Assembly: GCA_964572475.1 (NCBI GenBank)
Contig: CAZNEZ010000017.1
Span: forward strand, 1-34,956
Direction of reading: 5' to 3'
Length of the DNA: 34,956 bases
From: CAZNEZ01 sp964572475
GTDB lineage: Bacteria > Bacillota > Clostridia > Lachnospirales > Lachnospiraceae
Shown: piece after piece, positions 9,164-17,614 of the stretch
Layout: every line of letters starts with the position of its first letter
How positions within the stretch are numbered: position 1 is the stretch's first letter
Made by a program: the position numbers and the translations under genes
Notes under the pieces: generated by a model
Seen by the model: the letters and a program-made list of their open reading frames with translations, nothing else
Databases searched by the model: none
Told to the model about the DNA's origin: nothing

Positions 9164-9842
9164 TGAATTGCTACTGATTTTATCGGTTGTTGTTATATTT
9201 AGTATGACGTTATTAGCATACAGATTCTTTGGAGAGTATGGACTGTATTGCTTTACAGTATTGGCAACTATATCAGCTAATATAGAAGTACTTATCATGG
9301 TCAGAGCTTTTGGAATGGATCAGACATTGGGAAATGTGCTATTTGCTTCAACATTTTTGGTAACAGATATACTTAGTGAAATATATGGTAAAAAATCAGC
9401 TCAAAAAGCTGTTAATATAGGAATTGCGGCATCAGTTGCATTTATTGTAATTAGTCAGTCATGGCTATTATATACACCAAACAGCGAAGATTTTGCAAGT
9501 CCTGCGATAAAGACTATTTTTTCTAATACACCAAGGTTAATGATTAGTAGTTTTGCGGTATATGCTATTGCACAGAGGTTTGATGTATGGGCGTATCATA
9601 AGTGGTGGTCATTTACTACTAAAATATGTGGTGATAAAGACAGGTATTTATGGCTTAGAAACAACGCTTCTACTCTTATATCACAACTTTTGAATACAGT
9701 TTTATTTACATTTGGAGCTTTTTTAGGAGTATATAGTTTTAGAACATTAGTAAGTATAGCACTTTCAAGTTATGTAATTTTTATTGTAACAAGTCTATTA
9801 GATACACCATTTGTATATTTAGCTCGAAAAATCAAAAAATAA
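9156..9842 (+). CDS. Queuosine precursor transporter (YhhQ/VUT family)
   Basis: 228 residues, an integral membrane protein with about six hydrophobic segments. It has the family hallmark TDILSEIYGKKSAQKAV near residues 65-81 and the late RNNASTLISQLLNTVLFTFGA segment. Members import preQ0, preQ1 or queuine for the tRNA modification queuosine. The ATG at 9156 is preferred because GGGAGG (9142-9147) is 8 nt upstream; its first 8 bp overlap the end of the radical-SAM gene, implying translational coupling and a shared pathway. No hairpin separates it from the following promoter, so read-through into the next gene is possible. Family is clear; the precise substrate is not readable from sequence. 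Confidence 0.88.
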   Translation: MSNELLLILSVVVIFSMTLLAYRFFGEYGLYCFTVLATISANIEVLIMVRAFGMDQTLGNVLFASTFLVTDILSEIYGKKSAQKAVNIGIAASVAFIVISQSWLLYTPNSEDFASPAIKTIFSNTPRLMISSFAVYAIAQRFDVWAYHKWWSFTTKICGDKDRYLWLRNNASTLISQLLNTVLFTFGAFLGVYSFRTLVSIALSSYVIFIVTSLLDTPFVYLARKIKK

Positions 9843-9844
9843 CC

Positions 9845-9873
9845 TTGAAAATTGGTCTCATTATGCGTATAAT
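9845..9873 (+). promoter_or_regulatory. Promoter with flanking inverted repeat, upstream of the HD-GYP-like gene
   Basis: TTGAAA (9845-9850), a 17-bp spacer and a perfect TATAAT (9868-9873). GGTCTC at 9854-9859 and GAGACC at 9894-9899 form an inverted repeat bracketing the -10 element and reaching the GGAG ribosome site, so a repressor site is possible. Confidence 0.75.
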
Positions 9874-9903
9874 AAAAATAAATATTATTTATGGAGACCC
9901 CAA

Positions 9904-10983
9904 ATGAAATTAGTTAGGACTGCGGATTTAAAACCAGGAATGAGACTTGCAAAACCTATTTATAGCAAGACTGGTGTATTGTTATATTCAAGGAATTCTA
10001 TTTTACCAGCATCAGGATTGAATAGTATTAGTCAGTTCGGACTCTTTGGAGTATATATACTAGAACCAGCTGAACCACTGCCACCTATGACAGATGAAGA
10101 GATAGAATTTGAAAAGTTTCAAACAGTTGCAGGATTTACATTAAAAGAGGAACTAGATGCAGCAATTAGTAAGAAGCCTGAGAAGAATATACTAAAATTA
10201 TCTGATCAGATATGCAATAATTTTGGACACTTAGATACTAAGGTAAGCTATATTCAAAGTTTGCGAAGCCCTGATGATTATACATATAAGCATTCTCTAA
10301 GCGTTGCAATGCTTTCGGCATTAATTGCGAATAAGCTGGGATTGCCAGATAATGAAAAAAAATATCTTATAACAGCTTCACTTTTTCATGATATTGGCAA
10401 ACTCTATGTCCCAGAAGATATATTATACAAGACGGATAAGATTACCAAAGAAGAATTAGATTTAATTCATGAAAGCAGTATAAAAGGTTTTGAATTGATT
10501 AAGAACAACTACAATATACCTGCCGGAATTAGAAGATATATAGCTCAGCTACATAATGAGATGAATGATAGGATACCAGGAACGGTTAAGATTAAACAAA
10601 AATTACTTCTTGGAACTAAGATTATTATGACAGCAGATATGTTTGATACGTTAACAGCATTGAGAATATATAAAGATCCTGTTTCCGAATTTTCAGCTAT
10701 TAAGTTTTTATTAGGCCATGATGAAGAATTTGATGAAAAAATAGTTCAGGCATTGATGGAAAGTATTAATATACTTCCAACTGGAGCATGCGTAGAACTT
10801 ACAAATGGTGAAAAAGGTGTAATCATAAGAGAGAATGAATACAATTTACTTCGCCCAACTGTATTGGGATTTAATTCCAATACAATATACGATATTGGAC
10901 ATAAAAAAACATATCAGCAGATACAGATTAGAGATATTATGAAAACTATGGATAATAGATTCGTAATGAAGGAGCAGAATTAG
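9904..10983 (+). CDS. HD-GYP-like domain protein with degenerate GYP motif
   Basis: 359 residues. The N-terminal ~60 residues (LVRTADLKPGMRLAKPIYSK) are the small domain typical in front of HD-GYP enzymes, which hydrolyse the second messenger cyclic-di-GMP. The HD core is present: H130 in the YTYKHSLSVAMLS helix, H162 and D163 in FHDIGK, and DMFDTLTALRIYKDP near 245-259. The diagnostic HHERxDGxGYP segment is replaced by LHNEMNDRIPG (216-226), which lacks the GYP triplet. Catalysis on c-di-GMP is therefore doubtful and a binding or signalling role is possible. GGAG lies 7 nt before the ATG and the gene has its own consensus promoter. Its stop overlaps by 4 bp the stop of the convergent GNAT gene. 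Confidence 0.8.
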   Translation: MKLVRTADLKPGMRLAKPIYSKTGVLLYSRNSILPASGLNSISQFGLFGVYILEPAEPLPPMTDEEIEFEKFQTVAGFTLKEELDAAISKKPEKNILKLSDQICNNFGHLDTKVSYIQSLRSPDDYTYKHSLSVAMLSALIANKLGLPDNEKKYLITASLFHDIGKLYVPEDILYKTDKITKEELDLIHESSIKGFELIKNNYNIPAGIRRYIAQLHNEMNDRIPGTVKIKQKLLLGTKIIMTADMFDTLTALRIYKDPVSEFSAIKFLLGHDEEFDEKIVQALMESINILPTGACVELTNGEKGVIIRENEYNLLRPTVLGFNSNTIYDIGHKKTYQQIQIRDIMKTMDNRFVMKEQN

Positions 10984-11462
10984 TGTTCATATCCATGACC
11001 ACATCCAGTCTTAAAGGTGCTTGAAGTTAAAAGCATATTTATTGGAGAATCTTCATTTAATGTAAGAGTATTAATATCATCAGTGATATCGTCGCAATTT
11101 AAGGTATTTGCAAATCCAATATTCTTAAAAAAGGTTATGTATTTATAAGGTGTTGTTAATCTAATGTTATAGATATGTGCGCTAAAAGCTCTATCAACAA
11201 GCATTCTAAGTATAAAGTCACCATATCTGCGTTTTCTGTATTCAGGAAGTACGCAGATATTATTAATTATACACATAGTATCATCGTCAGTAATCTGAAT
11301 ACTACCACAGCCTATTGGTTTATTATCATCATAAGCAATAACATGCATGGCTAGAGAATCATTAATGGAAGAAAGATAGCTGGTATCTTCAAATGCTAAA
11401 TTACGCAAGGTAGTAATAATGTGTAAATCGTCTTTAGGTGATAAAAATTTTCCTTTAATCAT
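10980..11462 (-). CDS. GNAT family N-acetyltransferase
   Basis: 160 residues from the ATG at 11462, which has AAAGGA 9 nt upstream; an upstream TTG would add six residues but lies in that site. The acetyl-CoA-binding stretch is NNICVLPEYRKRRYGDFILRMLVDRA near 66-93, with the Arg-x-x-Gly core at about 78-81; the usual second glycine or alanine is Phe. A later YKYITFFKNIGF segment matches the family's final strand-helix. The substrate cannot be deduced. It ends convergently with the HD-GYP-like gene with a 4-bp overlap (TTAG) and no terminator hairpin between them, so antisense read-through is likely. The YitT gene lies 41 bp away on the same strand. Confidence 0.82.
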   Translation of the reverse strand: MIKGKFLSPKDDLHIITTLRNLAFEDTSYLSSINDSLAMHVIAYDDNKPIGCGSIQITDDDTMCIINNICVLPEYRKRRYGDFILRMLVDRAFSAHIYNIRLTTPYKYITFFKNIGFANTLNCDDITDDINTLTLNEDSPINMLLTSSTFKTGCGHGYEH

Positions 11463-11503
11463 AGGTATATATCCTTTCAATCAATAATTTTATAAATGTA
11501 ATG

Positions 11504-12355
11504 CTATAATCTAATGCTGCTATGTTCTTTGTAGCCTTGACCATATACTTCGGTTGCGGAGGTAACAATAAGAAATGCATTATCATCTACTTCTTTTACA
11601 ATATCGCATATACGAGGTAGATTTTGTTTTCTCATAGCACATAAAAGCAAAGCTTTGTTATGCATTGTATATCCGCCATATACATCAATATTAGTACTGG
11701 TAATGTGTAATTCGTTTTGAATACGCGTATTTATAGAATCTTCATGTTCTGTAATGATAAATACTAACTTTGCACCATCATTTCCGTATAGAACCTTATC
11801 AAGTATGAGAGAAATAACATATACAGTTAAGGCTGAATAGAGCGCAAGTGTAATATCTTTATATACATAAGCAGAAATAGCAACAATTATGGAATCCATT
11901 ATTAAGAATAGCCGTCCTGTTTCTATATGCTTATATTTTATCTTAATAAGCTTAATTACAATGTCCGATCCGCCAGTAGTTGCGCCTACTTTGAATATGC
12001 ATCCCATACCAAAAGCAAGCATAACTCCACCTGCAAGAGAAGCCACAAGAGGGTCTGTGGTAAGTGGAGAAAAAACAGCAAATACCTCAATTAAAGAGGA
12101 AGTTAGTATTACAGCAAATATAGTAGAAATAAAAAACTTGAATCCAAATTTCCATATTCCAGCAACCATAAGAGGTATATTTATAATGAATATAAGCAGA
12201 CCAGTGGAAATGCCATAGGTATAGTTAAGCATAATTGCTATTCCTGAAAGACCACCAGGCGCAAGATTATTTGGGTTTAAAAACAGGCTAATGCCCATTG
12301 AATATATGATTGAGGCAGCTACAATTACAAGATATGTGAGAATAATCTTTTTCAT
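11504..12355 (-). CDS. YitT family membrane protein (DUF161/DUF2179)
   Basis: 283 residues with about five to six transmembrane segments in the first 190 residues, including the family signature SLFLNPNNLAPGGLSGIAIMLNY (24-46) and FKVGATTGGSDIVIKLIKIKY (121-141). The C-terminal soluble DUF2179 domain runs from about 195 to 283 (AKLVFIITEHEDSINTRIQNELH...). Biochemical role is not established for most members. AAAGGA lies just upstream of the ATG. A TATAAT element sits about 30 bp upstream on the minus strand, so it probably has its own promoter, and it may be co-transcribed with the GNAT gene downstream. Confidence 0.88.
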   Translation of the reverse strand: MKKIILTYLVIVAASIIYSMGISLFLNPNNLAPGGLSGIAIMLNYTYGISTGLLIFIINIPLMVAGIWKFGFKFFISTIFAVILTSSLIEVFAVFSPLTTDPLVASLAGGVMLAFGMGCIFKVGATTGGSDIVIKLIKIKYKHIETGRLFLIMDSIIVAISAYVYKDITLALYSALTVYVISLILDKVLYGNDGAKLVFIITEHEDSINTRIQNELHITSTNIDVYGGYTMHNKALLLCAMRKQNLPRICDIVKEVDDNAFLIVTSATEVYGQGYKEHSSIRL

Positions 12356-12435
12356 ATATTTCCTTTCAGAGATGTTATAACATTATAATATCAAAAATGA
12401 AAAGAATTATTCATTAATAACAAATGGTTCTTGTA

Positions 12436-13053
12436 TTATCTATTCTTATAATAGAAGATAGCAAGCTGAGTGCGGTCTCTAAGATTCAATTTTTCTAAAA
12501 TTGTACTGATGTAATTTCTAACAGTACCTTCACTAAGAAAAAGTAATTCAGAGATTTCTTTATTACTTAATCCTTCAGCAACATTGGTAATAATATCAAT
12601 TTCCCTTGAGGTCAGGTCAAGCTTTTCAAGATTATTAGTAGAACCCATAGACATAGTAGGTATTTTAGCAATAATTTCGTCTCCAAATACACTCTGTCCA
12701 CTAATTACAGCTCTTATTGCAGGAACAATACTTTCAAAATTCTGCTTTAACAGATATCCTTTGGCACCTATTTTAAGAGCAGTAATTATATATTCATTGT
12801 CAGCAAAAGTGGTAAGATATAATATCTTGGCATCAGTATATTCTTTAAGGATAATCTCGCCAGCGGAAATACCAGTCATACCTGCCATTCGTATGTCCAT
12901 TAACAGAATGTCAGGTTTATATGTACTATAAAGTTTGACAGCGTCTTCACCGCTATGACCTAAAGAAACAACACTGATTTCTGAATCTGACTCTAGAATA
13001 GTCTTTAGTGCCTGACAAACTAATTTGTCATCATCTACAATTATAATGTTCAA
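12436..13053 (-). CDS. NarL/LuxR-family response regulator (LnrK-like)
   Basis: 205 residues. The receiver domain has the acidic pocket Asp7-Asp9, phospho-acceptor Asp53 (LLMDIRM), Thr81/Thr82 and Lys103. The C-terminal LuxR-type helix-turn-helix spans about 143-200 (LTSREIDIITNVAEGLSNKEISELLFLSEGTVRNYISTIL). The start is TTG at 13053: AGGAGG lies 7 nt upstream and the TTG overlaps the TGA stop of the kinase gene (TTGA), so translation is coupled. It probably activates the divergent transporter operon at 14321; this is inferred from the neighbourhood and from the known Lnr and YvfTU-type arrangements. Confidence 0.92.
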   Translation of the reverse strand: MNIIIVDDDKLVCQALKTILESDSEISVVSLGHSGEDAVKLYSTYKPDILLMDIRMAGMTGISAGEIILKEYTDAKILYLTTFADNEYIITALKIGAKGYLLKQNFESIVPAIRAVISGQSVFGDEIIAKIPTMSMGSTNNLEKLDLTSREIDIITNVAEGLSNKEISELLFLSEGTVRNYISTILEKLNLRDRTQLAIFYYKNR

Positions 13054-14123
13054 TTAAAATCCTCCTTTGGAAGTGTAATAAATATCTTATATCCATTTTT
13101 TCTTGTGATGTTAATGTTACCATTTAAAGATGAAACTCGATCGGAAATGCTTGACATGCCCATTCCGTTATTTAGCGAAGAATTCCTGCTAATTGTGCCA
13201 TTATCTTCAATCTTAATCTGATAAAATGATGGTAATTCAGTGATAATGATAGTGACTTTGGTGGCATTAGAATGTTTCATAACATTTGAAAGAGCCTCTT
13301 TAACTACAAATAAAATGGTATATTTTGCCTTCATACAAAAATCAGAAGATATCTTATATGTATAATTAACTTCACAAAAAGTGAAATTCTTGACAATCTC
13401 GGAAAGTTTAGAGTTTAAATCCATGGATTCTTCATGCAAATTGTGGATACTTGTTCTAATGCTATCCATTCCTGTGGATAAGGTATCTTTAATATTGGTA
13501 AGATTCTCTTTTACAAGTTCATCTTTAGTTATAGCAAGAAGAGCACCTATTTGCAAAATTGAACTGCTTAGAAGGTGTCCGACCGAATCGTGAATCTCCC
13601 TCGCTATTCTGTTACGTTCATTAAGAGTAGCATTAGTTATCTCATAATCCTGTTTCTCAAGAAGTTCCTTATTCTTAAGGTTTAGTTGGTTGGTGCTTTC
13701 AATAGTATCATCTTTAAGTGTAACGTACTGTTTTTTAGCTTCAAGAAAGTCTGTAGTTCTATATTTTAACATGAGAACAAGCAGGGTAATAATACTTATC
13801 CAAAAGTAGCCTAAACGAGGAAAAACGGTAAAATTAAAAAATATAGGAAATATTGCTACTACTGTAACATACCGGAATGGTTCACAATATAAATCATAAC
13901 ACATAAGAGGTATAAAATATGTGATATTAGGGTAGAAAGCCATCAGAATTACAAATAAAATATATGCACCAATCTTTATTGCAGGATTCTTAAATGCAGT
14001 AGCAAATGAGGAAAATACTATAGCAATTAAAAGTGGAATTGAACTATAAATATTCATTCCATTGCTTAGCAAAAATATGCTGCAACATATATATATAATT
14101 ACTTTATCTAAAATCTTTTCCAT
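13050..14123 (-). CDS. DesK-type sensor histidine kinase (LnrJ-like)
   Basis: 357 residues from the ATG at 14123; a TTG 27 bp upstream is in frame but has no better ribosome site. The N-terminal ~120 residues are hydrophobic with about five membrane segments and no sizeable extracellular domain, typical of membrane-stress sensors. A coiled linker leads to the HisKA_3 box with phospho-acceptor His178 (ERNRIAREIHDSVGHLLSSS). The ATPase part shows the N box (KEALSNVMKHSNATKV, Asn280), DNGT (307-310) and a glycine box NNGMGMSSISDR. Partner regulator follows with overlapping stop and start. It faces an ABC-2 transporter operon, so I infer sensing of a membrane-active compound. Confidence 0.9.
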   Translation of the reverse strand: MEKILDKVIIYICCSIFLLSNGMNIYSSIPLLIAIVFSSFATAFKNPAIKIGAYILFVILMAFYPNITYFIPLMCYDLYCEPFRYVTVVAIFPIFFNFTVFPRLGYFWISIITLLVLMLKYRTTDFLEAKKQYVTLKDDTIESTNQLNLKNKELLEKQDYEITNATLNERNRIAREIHDSVGHLLSSSILQIGALLAITKDELVKENLTNIKDTLSTGMDSIRTSIHNLHEESMDLNSKLSEIVKNFTFCEVNYTYKISSDFCMKAKYTILFVVKEALSNVMKHSNATKVTIIITELPSFYQIKIEDNGTISRNSSLNNGMGMSSISDRVSSLNGNINITRKNGYKIFITLPKEDFN

Positions 14124-14203
14124 ATAACATAGCACCAGCCATTCTGTCAAAAGACATCATATTTAAATATATTGTAACATATAAACTTAATTTGTACACA
14201 AAA

Positions 14204-14256
14204 AAGTCACTCTCAATATATTACATTTGTCATAATAGTATTTATCTTAAGTCACT
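14204..14256. promoter_or_regulatory. Divergent control region between kinase and ABC operon
   Basis: The 197-bp gap between the divergent starts contains two direct copies of AAGTCACT, at 14204-14211 and 14249-14256, 45 bp apart. The second ends at the -35 of the transporter promoter. They are candidate sites for the NarL-type regulator; only two copies are seen, so support is modest. Confidence 0.35.
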
Positions 14257-14284
14257 TGGAAATGAAATCTGTATGGTGTAATAT
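14256..14284 (+). promoter_or_regulatory. Promoter of the ABC transporter operon
   Basis: TTGGAA (14256-14261), 17-bp spacer, TAATAT (14279-14284). The weak -35 suits an activator-dependent promoter. Confidence 0.5.
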
Positions 14285-14320
14285 GTATACATAATAAAGA
14301 TATGAGAAAGGAGAGCCAGT

Positions 14321-15265
14321 ATGATTGTAAAAATAGAAAATCTGGTCAAGAGATATGGAGAAATGGTAGCCGTAGATCATTTAAACCTTGATATAGAAGA
14401 GGGAGAGATATTTGGCTTTTTAGGACCAAATGGTTCTGGTAAAACAACAACAATTAACTGCATGTTATCATTATTACAATATGATAAAGGAAATATCAGC
14501 ATTTTTGGTAAGCGTATGACACCAACTTCATATGACATTAAAAAGGATATTGGAGTGGTAATGCAGAATGTGGCAGTGTTTGAAGAACTTACAGTATATG
14601 AGAATATCAACTATTTTTGTGGATTATATATTTCAGATAGTAATGAGAGAAGAAAGCTTGTTGATGATGCAATAGAATTTACTGGATTAGGTGAATTTGT
14701 TAAGTTTTATCCTAAAAAGCTTAGTGGAGGACTGTTAAGAAGACTTAATATTGCCTGTGGAATTGCTCACAAGCCTAAACTGATACTTATGGATGAACCT
14801 ACAGTGGCAGTTGACCCACAGAGTAGAAATAATATTCTGGAAGGGATTAAAAAGCTAAATCAGAATGGAGCAACCATAATTTATACTTCTCATTATATGG
14901 AAGAGATAGAACAATTGTGTAGTAGAATAGCAATTATTGATAAAGGTAAAATTATTGCTACTGGTACTAAGGAAGAATTAAAGGACATGGTAGGTCTTGA
15001 AGAGAAGATTAGCATTGAAATATTAGAATGTGAAAACATAGAAGATTTAAAAAGTAAGATAGTTAAACTTCCAAATGTGTGTGGTGCATATTACGAAAAT
15101 AAATATCTACAGATTAGATCCGAAAAAGGTCAACATAGTCTGGTTAGTATTCTTCACTGTATGCAGGAGAATAATGTATCTATAGGAAATGTATTTTCTG
15201 AAGAACCAACACTTAATGATGTATTTCTTGAAATTACAGGCAAGGAGCTGAGAGATAATGTTTAA
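14321..15265 (+). CDS. ABC transporter ATP-binding protein (LnrL-like)
   Basis: 314 residues. Walker A GPNGSGKTT (35-43), signature LSGG (134-137), Walker B LILMDEP (154-160) followed by TVAVDPQSR, and the switch histidine in TSHYMEE. The C-terminal ~90 residues are the regulatory extension seen in DrrA/LnrL-type exporters. AAAGGAGAG precedes the ATG. The gene runs into the first permease with an 8-bp overlap and the second permease follows, so one ATPase serves two different ABC-2 membrane subunits. The ATPase-permease-permease set with a divergent DesK/NarL pair matches the linearmycin-resistance LnrJK-LnrLMN layout of Bacillus subtilis; the actual substrate is unknown. Confidence 0.9.
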   Translation: MIVKIENLVKRYGEMVAVDHLNLDIEEGEIFGFLGPNGSGKTTTINCMLSLLQYDKGNISIFGKRMTPTSYDIKKDIGVVMQNVAVFEELTVYENINYFCGLYISDSNERRKLVDDAIEFTGLGEFVKFYPKKLSGGLLRRLNIACGIAHKPKLILMDEPTVAVDPQSRNNILEGIKKLNQNGATIIYTSHYMEEIEQLCSRIAIIDKGKIIATGTKEELKDMVGLEEKISIEILECENIEDLKSKIVKLPNVCGAYYENKYLQIRSEKGQHSLVSILHCMQENNVSIGNVFSEEPTLNDVFLEITGKELRDNV

Positions 15266-16409
15266 TCATTTGTTTTTAAACAGAATTAAATACTATGCCA
15301 GATCAAAATCCATTTTGTTTTGGATTATTGTATTTCCTATATGTCTATCTATTTTCTTTCAGTTGGGCTTAACCAATATTTTAGACGGGGAAGAATTTGA
15401 AAAGATTGATATAGCAGTAGTGCAAGACCAGGCTTATACAGATGATGCTATGTTCGGGGAGATACTAAAGAGTGTAGCAAATGGTGATGATGCAATGTTT
15501 AATGTTTCATATGTTAATAAAGATGAAGCAGATGAGTTATTAAAGGCTAGTAAAATTTCTGGTTACATTTATGTAGATGGTAATGATAATAATGATGAAA
15601 AACTGGTTGTAAAAGAAAATGGAACTAGTCAAACTATAATTAAAGAGTTCATGGATGTAGCAAAGCAAAAGATTGCAGCAGTTACATATATTTACTCTAA
15701 AAATAATGGGCAGATGACAGAAGAGGCGTCTAAGATTCTAAATAGCACAGAAGAATATACAAAAAGTGTTAATACTTCGGAGAATAAACCCAATACAGTA
15801 GTTGCATATTTTTATACAGTTTTAGCCATGACTTGCCTATATGGGGCACAGGTAGGTGTTAGAGAGATTGTGAATATTCAGGCAAACCTGTCACCGCAGG
15901 GAATGAGAAGCTGTTTATCTCCGGTTCCTAAATTAAGGATGTTCTTAGCTAATATATTAGCAAGTATTGTAATGCAGACTTTGGCGGTATTTATAATTCT
16001 TGGATTCTTAGCCTTTGTTCTAGGAGTTGATTTTGGAAGCAGATATATCTACATTATTATAACAACAATTGTTGGTTCAATAACCGGCATAAGTTTGGGA
16101 ACATTATTAGGAGCGGCAATCAAAAAGAATGAAAAGACTAAGACTGCTATAGTAACAAGTTTTGCTATGTTATGTTCATTTTTAGCAGGAATGATGGATA
16201 GCAGTATGAAATATAAAGTTATGGAAGCAGCACCAATAATTGATAGAATTAATCCAGCTAATCTTATTACAGATTCCTATTTAAAGCTTTATTATTACGA
16301 TAATCTTTCAAAATATTGGGAAAATATCTATATTTTAATAGCTATGGCAGCGGTCTGCTTTGCATTTACAGTATTGATATTAAGGAGGCAGAGATATGAC
16401 AGTATTTAA
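15258..16409 (+). CDS. ABC-2 type permease (LnrM-like)
   Basis: 383 residues. One membrane segment near 20-37 (SILFWIIVFPICLSIFF), an external domain of about 135 residues, then around five membrane segments from residue 175 to the C-terminus, the usual ABC-2 exporter plan. The start overlaps the end of the ATPase gene by 8 bp (GATAATGTTTAA), and its own stop overlaps the next gene by 14 bp, so all three are translationally coupled. The external domain is likely to contact the substrate or accessory parts. No enzyme-like motifs are visible. It pairs with the following permease, probably as a heterodimer. Confidence 0.85.
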   Translation: MFNHLFLNRIKYYARSKSILFWIIVFPICLSIFFQLGLTNILDGEEFEKIDIAVVQDQAYTDDAMFGEILKSVANGDDAMFNVSYVNKDEADELLKASKISGYIYVDGNDNNDEKLVVKENGTSQTIIKEFMDVAKQKIAAVTYIYSKNNGQMTEEASKILNSTEEYTKSVNTSENKPNTVVAYFYTVLAMTCLYGAQVGVREIVNIQANLSPQGMRSCLSPVPKLRMFLANILASIVMQTLAVFIILGFLAFVLGVDFGSRYIYIIITTIVGSITGISLGTLLGAAIKKNEKTKTAIVTSFAMLCSFLAGMMDSSMKYKVMEAAPIIDRINPANLITDSYLKLYYYDNLSKYWENIYILIAMAAVCFAFTVLILRRQRYDSI

Positions 16410-17556
16410 AGCATGCTATAAGATTATGAAAAAGAATTTCCTGACTCTTGTTATTTATACAGCTATTTTTATTGGTATTTCCTCAATGTCATCAGCTGGA
16501 AGAAGCAATACAGCTACATCATTTAAAAGCAGCACCGTGAGAACCACAGTTATTAATCAGGATAAAGACGGAAAACTTGCAAAGGCGCTTACAGACTATA
16601 TCGCTGCAAATACTGATGATGCAGAGATTGTAGAGTCCGATATAGGAATTCAGGATGCATTATTTTATAGAATAACAGAATATGTAATTACGATTCCTAA
16701 AGGTTTTTCAGAAGATTTTGAACAAGGAAAAAAAGTAAAATTGCCTAAGAATGAAATCGCAGGTTCATTTAGTGGTATGTTTGTAGATAGTATGATTGAC
16801 AATTACCTAAATACGGCTAAATTATATATGGCAGGAAATGAAACTGATATTAATGAAATAATAAAGTTAACTAATGATAATATGAAAATAAGTACTGATG
16901 TTGAATTAAGTAGTGAGAATATTACAGAGGTAAATGAGCATAGTATGTACCATTATAATTTCGCCGCATATCCAGTTATGGCACTTGGTATTTTTGGTGT
17001 AAGTTCATTATTAGTAACATTTAATGCTACAGATCTTAAGAAAAGAAATATAGTATCACCTATTAAACCTATTAAACTTAACATTATACAGGTTGTATCA
17101 AACGCAATGTTTATGATAGTTATATGGGGAATTAATATGCTATCAGGAGTTTTAGTGGTTGGTAAGGATGTATTGAATATCAATCTGTTGTTTATTGGAA
17201 TCAATATGCTTGCGCTTATTATAGCAACTGTAGCTTTTGCCTATATGATAAGCACCCTTATCAAATCAGATAATGGTATTCAAGCAGTTGGAAATACATT
17301 TTCACTGGGATGTGCATTCCTAGGTGGGTGCTTTGTACCTATGAGTATGTTAGGCAGTGTGGCGAGCAAGATAGGAAGTTTTACACCGACATATTGGTAT
17401 GTTAAGACTAATGAGGCTATACACAGGTTGTCAGACCATAGCCTATCAAGTATGAGTGATATATGGAAGTGGATGGGAATAGAGTTACTTTTTGCATTGG
17501 CATTTATGTCCGTGGGCTTAGTAATAGCTAAACAAAAAACAAGCGGAGATAGATAA
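16396..17556 (+). CDS. ABC-2 type permease (LnrN-like)
   Basis: 386 residues with the same layout as its upstream neighbour: one N-terminal membrane segment (FLTLVIYTAIFIGISSMSSAG, about 15-35), a long external domain up to about residue 185, then five to six membrane segments. GCAFLGGCFVPMSMLGSVASKIGSFTPTYWYVKTNEAI near 307-344 is the conserved late ABC-2 segment. AGGAGG (16383-16388) lies upstream of the ATG inside the previous gene. The two permeases are only distantly alike, as expected for a heterodimeric exporter. A long hairpin that serves both directions follows the stop. Confidence 0.85.
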   Translation: MTVFKACYKIMKKNFLTLVIYTAIFIGISSMSSAGRSNTATSFKSSTVRTTVINQDKDGKLAKALTDYIAANTDDAEIVESDIGIQDALFYRITEYVITIPKGFSEDFEQGKKVKLPKNEIAGSFSGMFVDSMIDNYLNTAKLYMAGNETDINEIIKLTNDNMKISTDVELSSENITEVNEHSMYHYNFAAYPVMALGIFGVSSLLVTFNATDLKKRNIVSPIKPIKLNIIQVVSNAMFMIVIWGINMLSGVLVVGKDVLNINLLFIGINMLALIIATVAFAYMISTLIKSDNGIQAVGNTFSLGCAFLGGCFVPMSMLGSVASKIGSFTPTYWYVKTNEAIHRLSDHSLSSMSDIWKWMGIELLFALAFMSVGLVIAKQKTSGDR

Positions 17557-17558
17557 AT

Positions 17559-17614
17559 AAACTGCTGGAGATTGTGTGGGATGGTAAAACATCTTATGCA
17601 ATCTCCGGCAGTTT
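17559..17614. terminator. Bidirectional terminator between convergent operons
   Basis: AAACTGCTGGAGATTG (17559-17574) pairs with CAATCTCCGGCAGTTT (17599-17614), 16 bp with one G-T pair, closing a 24-nt loop. It has T-rich flanks in both directions (TTTT on plus; TTTATT on minus). The last base is within the stop codon of the minus-strand gene. Confidence 0.85.
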
